NCBI GenBank assembly: GCA_028023455.1 | Contig: JAQFVV010006341.1 | Span: 2,604,001 to 2,668,000 of the forward strand | DNA length: 64,000 nt | Direction of reading: 5' to 3' | DNA from: Epiperipatus broadwayi | Lineage: Eukaryota; Onychophora; Udeonychophora; Euonychophora; Peripatidae | In this document: piece by piece, positions 46,980-59,834 of the stretch | Position numbering within the stretch: the stretch's first letter is position 1 | How the letters are laid out: each line of letters starts with the position of its first letter | Translations under genes and position numbers: made by a program | Notes under the pieces: generated by a model | The model's input: only the letters and a program-made list of their open reading frames with translations | Database searches by the model: none | Told to the model about the DNA's origin: nothing

Positions 46980-49220
46980 TGAACCGGAGTGAAATCCGAT
47001 TCAATGGTGATATTAAAAAAAAGAAAGTTAAGTTCTTTAATTTTCACTAAACTTAATTTTCATTAAATCTTATTTAATGTTTAAATTTTTATTATTATTT
47101 AAAAAGAATATGTGTATCAAAATACACACACGTTTATATGTAAAACGGATCATTTTAATGTTTATCGATTTATTTTAAAATAGTTTTCTTATACCGCTTG
47201 TTTTTACTTTAAATCAATTTGATTTAAAAACAAGCTGGCTAGCTAATTGCATTCCTGTTGCTTTTATTTTAATTATTGTAGATTAATTCTAAAAGTGGAG
47301 ATTTGATTTTTTATGTAGTTGTTTTCATTTCAATAATCCCTGGGTAGAATTCTTAGATTAGATTGAGCTGGAGATTAATATTTGCCCTGCCTTAGGCGTA
47401 GAAATTGAACAACAAGGCTAGTTTTCATGGGAATTCGAGGAAGGTATAAATAATACCAAAAATTTCATGAGTTAGTCTATTCTATTCTAACCTAGAGAGA
47501 TTAAGTCAGCACTTCATCAAGGTGATTCGTTCAGCTTATTATTTCCAATATTCAGTCAGATTAATAACCTCTTCGAAGTTTGTACCATTAGCTGTTTGAA
47601 CATTTAATCTTTGAAAGCAAAATTTGCAGTTACTAAAACAATTTTGCTTTCTCTGTGATGTCAAAATATACTGCTATACATTTGATAACCAATAATATGT
47701 CGTGTTAGTTTAACTCAGAAGACGGACCCATGCCTGCCAGCTTTCCTTCAATTCTGCAATGAACACCTAAAATAAACAAGACCCTGCTGCCTCTACCTTG
47801 CCTTTGTCAATGACCTGAAAATGAACTAATAATAGTGTGCACTCTATGTGAACATTGTTTTTACCGAAAGGTAACTATTTTCTTTTTTATTTTCCCCAGG
47901 GTAAATTAATTCTCATTAAATCTCCACTCAATCTAATCATAAATATGTATTCCTAAACAATATAGCTTCCTATATAATATTTGCTGTGTTTCCTTGTATT
48001 TTGTAGTCAGTCTTGGAATCTTAGTTTTAAGATTCCAAGTTTGCTTTCAAATTTTGTTTATTGGAAAGTGACGAGTGAGTTTTCTATTTTATGCCTAACT
48101 TTTACTAAATGCTGTATATTTAAATGCTTACCTGTAATTATTTTATTATTCAATAATTAATTTTTAAACACTGTGTTTGCGCTTTCACAAACCTACAAAA
48201 ATCTTTTGTCTGACGACTTTATTGTCTAATTTTCCGCAGGTGGGGATTTCATGTCTTATATCTCTGAAGGTGGAAATTAGAATTGTTTTTCTTTGTAATT
48301 TTATAAGTTGTCAGCAGGAAGATCATATTTATCCCTTTTTAAATTACAGGTGAGAGAGACTTTCATTCTGCTAAAGTATTTAAAACTTTTAATATTTTCG
48401 TACTCCTGTGCACTCTCCGATAGATTTACTTTTGTATTTATTACTTGTGCTTTAAATTTATCAGAGCATGTACTCAGAATTTGTTTGTAAGTATATTTTC
48501 TTTAAATGCTGGGGCAGACATAACTGTTTTTCTAATTATTTGCTCATCTCCTATTGAGAACTTTAATTCTTATTTTTAGAGTAGTTTTCGCCAATCGTTT
48601 GGCTGGGATTCACCAATTTTAATTGTTTTTCTTTCATTATCAATCATATTTTTCGGTTGTTCTTGAGATGGGTCAATCACTTTTATTTTAAACGTAATAA
48701 TAGGTGCAGCTTATACTGACATATGACATTCGTGGGCCCGTTACAGTTTTCGGACCTCGAAAAGCTCATTGGCGCTGGTTTCGTTGATTTGTTTCAAGGG
48801 CATATTGTTTAAATATCTGAGAGTGAAAACTAATGTTTGGGTGAATCCTCTGCTGAATGAAATTTGCTTCCTCCCTTTATAATTCATTTATTAGAGAATC
48901 AGTAGATCTGTCAGAGCATTGCCTTTAGTCTTTCTGGTACACGCCTGAGCTAATACTATTTGTTAACTTATAAACTTTTCTTATAAGTTATTCTTCTCTG
49001 AATAAAATTTTGTTAAATATGTTTAAACTTAATTTGGCTGACGTTTGTCTTTGTGCTTTTGTCTCAATTGTCTAAACAATTTAAGATCTCTTGTTTCTCC
49101 CTGAGTCTTGTCGGCGCAAACCATCATCATCATCTATTCTGATCACAGCAAATAAATTTTCCAGATACGTAGTGATCTGGTGGCGCCCTCTATATCAGAA
49201 TAGATTGAGTATCCGGTATA
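46980..49220 (+). repeat. Solo LTR of family Y inside the Gypsy-3 LTR
   Basis: About 2,241 bp, TGAACC to CCGGTATA, aligned along its length with the two LTRs of element Y. It is more diverged than those two are from each other. ATATAT occurs directly on both sides (46974-46979 and 49221-49226). TATAAATA lies at 47445. Loss of the internal region by LTR-LTR recombination explains the solo form. It splits the right LTR of Gypsy-3 and is therefore younger than that element. Confidence 0.88.
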
Positions 49221-49840
49221 ATATATTAGTATTAAATGATTTATTATCGATTAAAACAGTTAAATAATTAAATCTTTTATACACATATAAGACTGCAACT
49301 TGTTCAAGCGTAACTCATGGATCAAATAATGAATAAACAATTATATAGAATGTTCCTACAATTAGATAAGCGAAGGATGTACTTTATGTTCACCATACCA
49401 TCTATGCTTTTAAACAAAAGAAAAATGCTCAGTGAGGCATTTCATAAATAATAATAAGACCAAAGTGGTCTACTATGGTGCTAATCAGCTTGTTCACCTA
49501 TAGTTGCCAAGATCCTGGAATGCATTCCACTGATGATGGATCTCACTGTGATGATGTTTGTGGACTCGTACCAAGGCAACAGCAGAAAAAAAAGCACACA
49601 ATCCTTTTTCTTTAGGTTTTTAAATGTCACCCTTCTTTTGTTCTCTTGTCTGCTTTTTCATCACTTTCTTTTTTGGAGTAAATAATTCTATTTTACCATG
49701 TAATCTGTGGAGGGGTTCTTCTCTTGCCTTTTTTAAAAATTAGTTCTGCTTGAACAATTTAACCATTATTAAAATCAGAGTTTTGTTATTTACCTGAAAA
49801 TCAATAACATTCTTTTAACTTCCTAATTAAGCCATTAAAC

Positions 49841-51090
49841 ATCACATGTTAACCACTTCTTATGCTTGTGCATAACTGCTTTAAAACAGGCAAAACTCAG
49901 TTTACATATTGCCACACACATCAAGCTAGAGTAATCAATGGATGCCAGAAGGCTTGTGCATAAAATCCCCATCTTGTGCCTACTCATCCAATATCCCCAG
50001 ACTAGTTTTTGTTAGTGAGGAGCCTTGTATCTGAGAGCACTTTACCTAGATCTTAGGATCTAATGCAACCCTCCAACAACCAACTTTTATCTCCACTTAA
50101 CTACAAAACTATAAGTCTTAAATTAAAAACACCTTAATATTTTCAATCCAAGTCCATTAGCTTATATAGTCATATGGGTCTGAACTCAGTTCAGTACCCA
50201 TATATTTTGGTGTCTTTGGTTCTTTAATAACCATAGCCACCACTATCCTATTAGGCAGGATTGGTTTTAAAACAATAGACATCACATGACCACCACTTCT
50301 TATGCTTATGTATAACTGTTTTAAAACAGCCAAAGCTCAGTACACATATTGCCACACACAGCAAGTTAGAGTAATCAATGTATTCTAAAAGGCTTTTGCA
50401 TAAAATACCCATCTAGTGCCTACTCATCCAATATCCCCAGACTAGTTTCTGGCTTGTGGCCTTCATCAGTGAGGAGCCTTGGATCTGAGAGCACTGCACC
50501 CAGATCTTAGAATCTAATGCAACCCTCCAGCAGCCACCTTTTATCTTTACTTAACTACAAAACTATGAGTCTTAAATTGAAAACATCATAATATTTTCAA
50601 TCCAAGCTCATTAGCTTATATAGTCATATAGGGTTGAACTCAGTTCAGTACCTATACATTTTGGTGTCTTTGGTTCTTTAATAACCATAGAGACCACTAT
50701 CCTATTAGACAGGATTGGTTTTAAGCCAATAAACATCACATGATCACCATTTCTTATGCTTGCTTATAATTGTTATTAAAACAGGCAAAACTCTCTATAC
50801 CTATTGACACTCAATAGCAAGCCAGAGTAATCATTGGATCCCAGAAGACTTGTGTATAAAATTTCCATCTAATACCTACTCATCCAATATCTCCAGACTA
50901 GTTTCTAGCTTGTGGCCTTCATCAGTGAGTAACTTTGGATCTGAGAGCACTGCACCTAGATTTTAGGATTTAAGAAGCCCTCCAGCAGCCACCTTTTATC
51001 TCTACTTAATTACAAAACTATGAGTCTTAAATTGAAAACACCATAATATTTTCAATCCAAGATCATTAGCTTATATATCATATAGGTTTG
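49841..51090 (+). repeat. Tandem array of a ~445-bp repeat, about 2.8 units
   Basis: Units begin with ATCACATG at 49841, 50281 and 50735 (periods 440 and 454). The third stops at about 51090. Conserved words inside each unit are CCAATATC(C/T)CCAGACTAG, ATCTGAGAGCACT and GAACTCAGTTCAGTA. A diverged unit recurs at 59835-60440. No protein is encoded. Confidence 0.88.
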
Positions 51091-51539
51091 AAGACCTTAA
51101 AGGAACTGAGCAGGGCAAAAGTATTGTAGCTGTTATTACTATATGATTATTCATATAGTACATAGACATGGATGGGCTGTTCATCAACATGAATTAGCCA
51201 GCATGGTAAGTGTTGGTTTTTTACCTCTGCATTTAAGATCAAGAAATACCATGGTTTCCCTCTCAGATGCCTGATAGCTCTCGATTGAAAACAGTTGAGT
51301 TTTCTTGAAGGCAGAATCAATGTTTGTGTGAATGAAATTAGGTTATTTTTCTAATAAATATTTACAATCATGACAGAAAAGAATAAATCATGATCCTTAT
51401 TACGAGAAGATTGTAGAGTCATTAGCCAATGCAGCAGTTGGTGACCAAAGACCAAGGGTATTAAGAATATTCTGTTTGTGGGCCCAGGCTGCTATTTGAT
51501 GATACATTTTATTAGATACTTACAACTTCAGATCAATTT

Positions 51540-54240
51540 CAAGTGAAGGAATATTGCAAGAACTTTCTCTTATTAAATGGGATATTATTGAACTTTGTAA
51601 AGTTAGAAGAAAAGAGACAATTGATTTTAAAAATTAACATTGGAAGTACAAGTGCAATAGGATTAAAGTGAAAGAACGATATGGAGATTGATGGTGTATC
51701 AGACAGAGTGGCAAAATTAGTTATTCACCTTAATAATAGTAAACAAATGCAGATATTCAGTTTATGCTTCAACAAGTTCTCATGGTGATGAGGTAAAGAT
51801 TTTTATATGGTCTAACAAGAGACTTTTAATAAGACAAAACATTTTAAAAATTGTCAGAGGAGACTTTAATGCTAGAACTGGTAAACAATTGAAAAATGAA
51901 AGTGCTGTAGGTAAATTTGATTATGGTTATAGAAATAAGAGTGGACATAGACTAAGACTAGTGGAGTTTACAGAAAAAAAAACCTTTATATTATGAATTT
52001 GTTTTTTGAGAAAAATATGAAATAGACATAATAGCATCCAAATGAAGACCTTGCAGAATTGGATTATATTTTAGCTAACAGAAAATATATATTTCAAGAT
52101 TGTATTTTAATAAATTCCACAGAATAAGTGATCATCGATTAGTGAGATCTAAGCTATATGTTAAGACCAAAACTAGAGAGACGAGAATTATTAATAAAAA
52201 CAATATTCATAGTTGCTATTCTCAATCTTCAGAAACATTCTAATGAATTTAAAATAGAACTTTCAATACATTTTCAAATATTAACAGATTTTGAACATGG
52301 ATCAGATTTGACAAAATCAATAGGAAGATAACTGATACACTTGTAAAAACTGCAACCAAGACAGCTGCTACAAAAAAAGCAATTAAGTAATAAAATTTCT
52401 CCTGAGAAAACAAATTATAAATAAAAGAAGAAAAATGAAAAAATATAAAAGTGATGCATTAAGACAGATCTTGAATTATGTAAAATAGTGTGAAAAAGAG
52501 TTGATAATGATATAAGAAAGTATAATTGTGACTAGAAAAGAAAGCTATAAAAAATAATAAAAGTCTCAAGAGTATAAAATAACAGCTTTTTATTGGAAGG
52601 AAACATTTCTGTAATAAGAAAAAAAGATGAATCTATTATTAAAAAGAGAGATGATATTATGAAATGTGTAGAAAAGTTATATAAAGAGAGATGATATTAT
52701 GAAATGTGTAAAAAGTTATATCAAGAATTATATAGCAATAAAGAACAAAGAAAACTATTATATCTTCTGAATTGCCCAGGATTTTAAATAAAAAAGTGAC
52801 ATATGCAATTAAATTTATGAGGAAGGGAAAAGCTCCAGGTAATGATGGAATTACAATAAATATCTTTGCAGGTGAAGAAATATAATTTTTTTTTGGCAAA
52901 GTTATATACCAGATGTTTACATGATAAAGATATGACAGATGATTGAAAGAATGCAGTATTAATATGAATATTTTAAAAAGGTGATAAAGAAGATGTTAAA
53001 AATTACAACCTATCAGTCTTTTAGCAGTTCTATACATACTTTTTACCAGAATAATTACAACTTGTCTTCAGGGAACTTTGGATTTTAAACCAATCAAAAG
53101 AACAAGCTAGATTTAAAAATGTTTTTAATACAGATCATATCCAAGTATTGAGAGAAGTAATAGAAAGGACCAATGGATATGAGTTGCCATTATGCTTTGA
53201 ATTTGTAAATTTGAAAAGGCATTTGATTCTATAAGCATTTCTTCAGTGATTAAAGCATTGGATCATCAAGATATGGACTTAAGATGTTATTATATTCTGA
53301 GGAATCATTATAAAATTCAACAGCAACAATTAGATTACTTAATGTTATTAAAAATTAACATTGATAAGAGGGTACGACAGTGTGACTTCATATTTCAAAA
53401 ACTTTTTACAATAGTTTTGCGAGTAGTATTTAAACGGATTAAAATGGAAAGAGAATGAAATTAATGGATATTATTTATTTGTCTAGATTTTGCAGATAAT
53501 GTAGTTGTTTTTGCAAATAATGCTTCAGAGCTTAAGGAAATGCTGAAAGAGTTATCAGATGAAAGTGAGAAAGTAGGATTAAAAGAAAAGATTAAAAAGG
53601 CTAAAGTAATGTTCAATGGATTTTCTCAAAAGATTAAAATAAAGATTGATAATTATGAGTTAGAAAAAGTTAATAACTAAAAAAACCTTGGTCAGATTAT
53701 TACTACAAATGGAAACATACTGGATGAAATTAATTATAGAATTAAATTTGATTGGAGAGCTTTTGACAGAAATAACTTAATATTAAAAGGAAATACACCT
53801 ATGTGTTTGAAAAGGAAGTTAAGTTTTTTTAATAAATGTGTGTTACCAGTTCTTACTTAGAGATTTAAGACTTAGGCACTTAATGGAAGATCAATATAGA
53901 GACTTCAGACAGTGAAGTATGGAGAGATGTATGTTAGGAGTAACAAGAAGAGATCCAAAATGAAATACATGAGTGAGAGAATAAACAGGTGTTACTGATA
54001 TCATTGAAAGACATAAAAGATTGGAGTTGGGTTGGACATATTTCTAGAAAAGGTGATAATAGATGGACTGTTGAAATATTAAACTGGATTACAAGATATT
54101 GTAAAAGATCTAGACAGAGACCACGAATGAAATGGGTGGATGAAATAAGGAAATGGACTGAGGTGATTCAGAGAAGAGAGGTTAGAGATTGAAGAAGATG
54201 GTTTGAACTCGGAGAGACCATCATTCTGCAATAGATCAAT
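51540..54240 (+). pseudogene. APE-type non-LTR retrotransposon, degenerate
   Basis: The endonuclease pieces are LIKWDIIELCKVRRK (about 51567) and RGDFNARTGK with YRNKSGHRL (about 51856-51960). The reverse transcriptase pieces are RKGKAPGNDGITI (about 52820), EQARFKNVFNTDHIQVLREVIE (about 53100), and the catalytic box DFADNVVVFA (about 53490), where the usual FADD is FADN. The C-terminal end is LGWVGHISRKGDNRWT, then SRQRPRMKWVDEIRKW (53989-54192). Every piece is interrupted by stops or frameshifts, and a 40-bp tandem duplication lies at 52645-52722. This is the endonuclease/polymerase protein of an autonomous retrotransposon that has long been dead. Confidence 0.85.
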
Positions 54241-55097
54241 AATTGTTGAAAATAATGATGACCCTTACTGTTATCCCTTTCAGACTTTTATTTAAACTTT
54301 TTACACTTTAAGCTTTCTGAAACAATATAAGAAAAGATTTTTTTTTTTGTCATTACTAAAATAAAAACTTCGCTTTAAGAAATACTTTACACAATTTATT
54401 AAATTTTGTTAAACTTTTGGCTCTATATTTAGAAAATATTTTATTATGTAAAATATTGTTCATCTGATATTTGGAAAGGATAATAAAGATAAGAATAACA
54501 TATATGTGCTTCAGTGTAAATCAAAGAAATATTAATAAATGTGATTGCATCCAGCACTCTGGTATGGAAAGATGGCTGCTGCCAAATTGTAAAAATTATT
54601 CCATTTACAAATTTTAATGTTTTTACTTTTCGTTGATTTACATTCTTTTTTTTTTTTTTTTGGATAGCATGTAATTGATGTATTTATAAATGATTAACTA
54701 TTTATCATACATTCAATAGAAAATAATCAATTATTAAAAACAGAAAGAATACATTTTTAACAGTTGATTGCTAGTAAGTTTAAAAGCTTTTCCATTAAGT
54801 AATATGTGAGAATTTTTGCTTAAGCTAATCATTAGACAGATTATATTTTTCAGTTAATAAATATTCAAATAGTTTGAAAAAAATGCAAAATTAATTAAGA
54901 ACTCTCAGTAAAACTTTATATTTCTTTAAACAAATACCATTATTAATATTTAAAGGAAATTGGTGCATTTTGATCTGCATAATGGATGAGATATTTTAAT
55001 ATGCAACAATAAGTTTAATTCAAAGACTAAATTGGAAAACCTCTTACTATTTAACTGAATAAATACATTGGTGAAGATTATAAAATTTGAATCAATA
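54241..55097. other. Spacer, nothing identified
   Basis: AT-rich DNA with T runs and a (AT)n(GT)n stretch at about 55095. No gene or element end is recognisable. Confidence 0.5.
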
Positions 55098-55848
55098 TAT
55101 ATATATATGTGTGTGGGTGTGTAATTATATAACTGAATATTTGTAAATACAGTAACTAAATAATTAAAAAATATTTTTTCCACTTAGGAGCACTTTCAAT
55201 TATCCCAGTAATCTGTGTCATCTAAAGCTTTGAAATGCTAACTTTCCCACAATTCCGTGATCTTAATGTTTGCTGCTTGCCTGTTAATTAAGTCATGTTT
55301 ATATTTGTATATTAGCATAGCTTACTTTATTTTTCTTTTATTGTTATTTTTTTCAATTTGCAATATTTTTACACTGTTAAAATTGAAGTCAAAACCATAA
55401 ATACATGATTTATTATGGTCGTAAAAAACAGATGCTGAAATATTATTATCTACTATGCAATTTTGTTTCAATTTCTGAACACGTTTTAATAATAGCAAGT
55501 GTTCTTTAGTTCTTTTTTCCAACATACATCTAGATTCACCTATATATCCATTGCCACACCTACATATCCATTTATAAATGACACAATTTTTATTTATAAA
55601 TGAGGTTTTATCTTTGGAGTTACTTATTATTTGTTTAATGTAGGATGTATGTTAAGATCACAGAATTGTGGGAAAGTTAGCATTTCAAAGCTTTAGTTGA
55701 CACAGATTACTGGGATAATCGAAAGCGCTCTTAAGTGGATAAAATATTTTTTTAATTATTTAGTTACTGTATTTACAAATTACGTATATTGCTTTAAAAA
55801 TACAGACATCGAATCATAATATTATTACACACACATATATATAATCCA
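55098..55848 (-). mobile_element. Penelope-like element fragment between long inverted repeats
   Basis: The arms 55098-55268 and 55652-55848 are inverted copies, closest over the inner 150 bp (ending CCCACAATTC(C/T)GTGATCTTAA). Between them, on the minus strand, lies a GIY-YIG endonuclease remnant. Penelope-like retroelements are known to carry a C-terminal GIY-YIG endonuclease and pseudo-LTRs that may stand in inverted orientation, which fits this layout. The reverse transcriptase is missing. Confidence 0.65.
55322..55600 (-). pseudogene. GIY-YIG endonuclease remnant of Penelope type
   Basis: The frame on the minus strand reads NCVIYKWICRCGNGYIGES, then MLEKRTKEHLLLLKRV, then NNISASVFYDHNKSC and FNSVKILQIEKN. 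This matches the GIY-YIG fold as found in Penelope-like elements. V-I-Y stands in place of the GIY triad and the YIG triad is present, followed by a conserved Arg and EH pair, then SA...H and VKIL. The Penelope type also has cysteines between the two triads (WICRCG), as here. The initiating region is truncated, so no active protein is expected. Confidence 0.7.
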
Positions 55849-56900
55849 TATACTTGTAGTTAGTTATTAATGCATATGATATATAGGTTACTTATAATTT
55901 ACTTACTTTGTCTGAAAGCTTAAAAAATCATAAGATCAGAGTCAGCTGCATTATCTCTTAGGTTTACATTTTAATATCTTCAGTTGTGGGTTACATTGAG
56001 TTAGTTTTCATTCAGCTGCCCTTCTTAGTGTCTTCTGCAAACAATGCTTTTCTAGAATGAAAAAACAACAACTTATATTGAAGGCTTCTATTATTCTTTG
56101 GAGTTGACTTATGCCTTATTTACTTGTTTTCTTTTTATTGGGAAGAAACTAAATTAAGTGGCATATTGTTTCTTGCTTTGATATAATAAACATATTAAAT
56201 TCTTTATATTTAAATTTCTGTTAATTAACTTGTTTATTAATTTATTTTTATATGCATACAATTTTGTAACATGCACACACATATATATGCATTCATAACT
56301 TTCCCCACTTCAGAGCACTCTGGGTTCCCATGTAATCTTTGATATATTGGTCAATTTATATTTATCCATCAAATGGATCTCACAATGGGTGATGAAATTC
56401 TTACTTTTCCTTTTATTGTAGATTTTTGCTCAATTTCTTTGAGATTGTCGGATATTTACAGGTTCTGAAATACTATTTGTTATTATTGTGAAGATGATTG
56501 GGATCAAACTTGCAGTTGGATATCTTTAATCTGTCAAGGGATATGATTTATATGTCTTTTATACATAATGTCTGATTTTATTTGAACTATTATAATTCGT
56601 TTTGATATAACAGTTTTGTTATATTTACAACTTTAGGCTACATTTTATCCAGTCTACTCATCTAACATATATAAGTGTTTTCTTTTTAATGAGTCTTGCA
56701 AGTGTCTTACTGTCAGAGAAAAGACATTTTATTTAATAACATTCATCCTAGCAACATTTTGGTATTTATTAAGAGAATCATTTGCTCATAAGGTAATACA
56801 ATTACATAAAGTTTTTTATTTCTTATTAAGATTGATTAATTTTGTTTAAGTCTGTTTCCAATGCTAAAATGTTTCTGCCCATTGTATTTGATTTAGAGTG
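55849..56900. other. Spacer, nothing identified
   Basis: AT-rich DNA without a recognisable ORF or element end. Confidence 0.5.
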
Positions 56901-57422
56901 ATATTAGGAAATGGAAACATTTGAATCCCTATTCCCTCATATAATTTTGAAGTTGTTATAAAATAATTTTCACTATTGGAATTTCAGGAAAATAGTCAAC
57001 AAATATTTGTCTTAATATTAAAATAATTTTCTCCATATTTGTACTTTTATATGTCTATCCTATATTCTACTTATCTACAATATGCATCTTCAAGGATCAG
57101 AAATATGTGTTCCATAAATAGAACTGCATGATTTATGTACAAATTTTTAGAATACATATTTCTTGGGTGGTACTTTTACACTGGATTGGCACATTTTTCA
57201 TTCATTGATGACATTTTCAATCTCTGTATTGATTCCTAGCCATCATACAAAGTTTTCTAGTGCTTTGGCATATCAGAAATGGCCCCGATGGAGTTCAATA
57301 GCTTGAATTAACTTTTGATATGAAATTTCAATTTTGTTATTCAGGAGGATTTATTCCTTCATTACTAATGTATTTGCAAATACTTCAAAGAAAATAATAA
57401 AGGAATTTAAGGCTTTATGTAA

Positions 57423-57824
57423 CAAGGGGTCAGTAAACTGCAACTTGTGAACCAAATGCGATTCTTTGATCCCAATTATCATGATAATCATAAACACATT
57501 TTTTAATTTCTTTTTGTAATTTGTTAAAGAAATATTTCGATGACTTTAGGAGAGAAAAAATATGCAATTCAATATTGTTTTTTGAATTTAGCTTTATCAT
57601 AGAATAGTAATTATTGTATATGACAAATATTTAAATATTAGAAATTTGTGAATACATCAAACTATCAAAATAACTTTTTGTTTTTGTTTACATATGCACA
57701 GCTATTCAGAAATTTGTAGTTTCCAGGAACATATTTTTCACCTCTTTTTTTGAAGCTCTTTAAAGGAAGGAAGATAGTTTTAATTCAAATGGCTCTTTAT
57801 GTTAAAAAGTTTGCAGACCCAAAG
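57423..57824. mobile_element. hAT-like miniature element
   Basis: The left end is CAAGGGGTCAGTAAACTGCA, followed by ACCAAATGCGATTCTTTGA. The right end is AAATGGCTCTTTATG, then AAAGTTTGCAGACCCAAAG. These match the well-known hAT-type termini with GGGGTC(A/G)GCAAACT and GCTCTTT. The inside is non-coding. The expected 8-bp target duplication is not intact. It interrupts the Gypsy-4 scraps. Confidence 0.65.
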
Positions 57825-58424
57825 TATAGCAAACGACCTTTTTCCATTTTATTGTTTGATAGGTTGGATCATCCCTGGTCTAGATTGATAATATATTATT
57901 ATAGTCAATTCTTATTTTAGTTTGGCCATATAATTTATTGATATATTCATGATTTTATTTGATTTTATCTAACATACTGAACACAATATCTGCATGGTAT
58001 ATTATGCTTTCTTTATAATACTTGATCACAAAATCATAATTTAATAATAAATTTAGTCAAAGTCATAAAAACAATGAGCAGATTATTATCATAATATTCT
58101 AATTGATTTTCAGATGTTAAAGTATCATTATTAAATGATCTTTCAATTTTCCCAGATCATTTTTTGTTTATTTTTAATAAATCACAAGGAGGATATATTA
58201 TATGCACTTTGTCTTTTTGGAAGTTTTCAAAGTAATTCACAAAACCCAAGAATGTATGTAATTCTGTAATTTTTCAGGGCCATAATACATTTCTAATTGT
58301 ACTTATTTTTTCAGAAATGAGTTTTATACTCAGGATAGCCTAGAAATTCTAGTTTATATGATTTGTAAGACATATTTAAAATTGATAACTCTAGATTCGT
58401 AAGTACAAGGTTTTTCATAATTTT

Positions 58425-58540
58425 GTGTGTGTATATATATATATAAAATACATATTTTGCGGGTTCATCCATGTTAAAAACTTTTAATATTAATATACTG
58501 ATGTATTTTATATATTTAACCTGTGCACATCTTCATTTTA

Positions 58541-58583
<43 letters not shown>
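58425..58583. repeat. Microsatellites (GT)n(AT)n and (AC)n(AT)n
   Basis: A short GT/AT run lies at 58425-58446, and AC repeats followed by AT repeats at 58540-58583. The two runs stand in inverted relation. Confidence 0.9.
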
Positions 58584-59834
58584 AACAGGGATAATTCTGA
58601 ATCAGCCATTATAAAATTATCATTAAAATATAGGACTATGTTTTTTATATTCTAGAATAGCATCTATTTTTGTTCTGGAAAATATATGGAATTATATTAA
58701 TTCCAAATGGTAGTCCAACATAATTAAGCAAACTTTTCGCAACATAATTTCAATGATTCTATTAGAGATGGGATGAAAGATAGCACACAAATATAGTTTT
58801 GGGAAATATTCTCCCTTGTTTTAGGAATTGCGTACTTTTTTTATTTAAAATCTTGTTTACTGTTATATTGTAATAACCACAAATTAGAGTTTATAAATCA
58901 ATGATTGTACATAAATCAATGATTGGACACCTTCATATAAATATGTATGGTATAAATTTATTTGACCTCAGTCTCTGTTGTGATTCAGTTTCAGTTTTTA
59001 AATGGTGTTTTTCTTTTTTATAAAAAAATTACTGTTACTTTTCTTCTACCTTAGAATTATTGACTGAAAAGTATTTTGTAAGATTTAGAAATCAGTCATC
59101 TAGCAATTTTGCATAAATAAATATGTATGGTGTCAATTTTTTTTAAATCTCTATCTGCTTTGAATTGATTCAGAAGGTTAATTATTTCTATATTTCAGTT
59201 TGTATTGATGTCTAATGATTCAAACCATTATGTATCTACTAGAGAGTTAATAATGGTCTATATTCTGTTCTTGTTATGCTATTTAATTTGACTGAGACCT
59301 TTTATTATGTTTTTTAATTTGATTATATTATCATTTGTTTCCTAAACCTTATAAAAATTTGACTTAACTGGGGTATATTTTGTAGTTTGGGGATTAATAA
59401 TTTTCATCCATATACCATTATTAATTTCTATCAATACTTTGATTATTGCACATTTTAATGGTTGACACATTCAGTATATTTTAATAACATATTTTTAATA
59501 TTTTGCTTTTCTCTATCATTTTTGTCCTTAATTCTCCCTCATTTCTATCTTTATGGCTTACTATTGTAAGATGATATATAGTACTCAATTTTTCATTTAC
59601 ATTCATGAGATGTGTTTCTGATAGCTATAACATTTAAATTTAGGTTCATTTTTATTTGTGTGTGTATTTTTCCAGATTAAGGTGTTTTTGACTTTAAATT
59701 TTTGTAAATGATTGCTTGATGAGGTTCAGTGATGAGAAGAGCTTGGAAACTTTTTAGATTGCCCCCAAAATAATCTATGTGCTATTTCTAAACTTATGAC
59801 CTCACTATATATTAAATTACTTGTGATGAGTAGT

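Larger units (their letters stand above)
43442..49600 (-). mobile_element. Gypsy-3: degenerate Gypsy element with a nested solo LTR
   Basis: The left LTR (43442 to about 43880) is collinear with a right LTR that starts at 46909, is split by a solo Y LTR (46980-49220), and resumes to about 49600. The shared words include ACTCATGGATCAAATA and GATTCATAAATAATAATAAGA-like stretches. The internal part carries minus-strand gag and pol pieces. The exact outer ends and target duplication could not be fixed. Confidence 0.78.
56900..59400 (-). pseudogene. Gypsy-4: scattered pol scraps of a Gypsy element
   Basis: On the minus strand 58216-58258 reads LHTFLGFVNYFENF, the thumb motif of Gypsy reverse transcriptase. 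At about 57150-57310 an integrase zinc region is faintly readable (AKALENF, corresponding to AKAL(D/A)HSYVWWP in the other copies). No LTR was found and no frame stays open for more than a few dozen codons. The edges are approximate. Confidence 0.55.
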
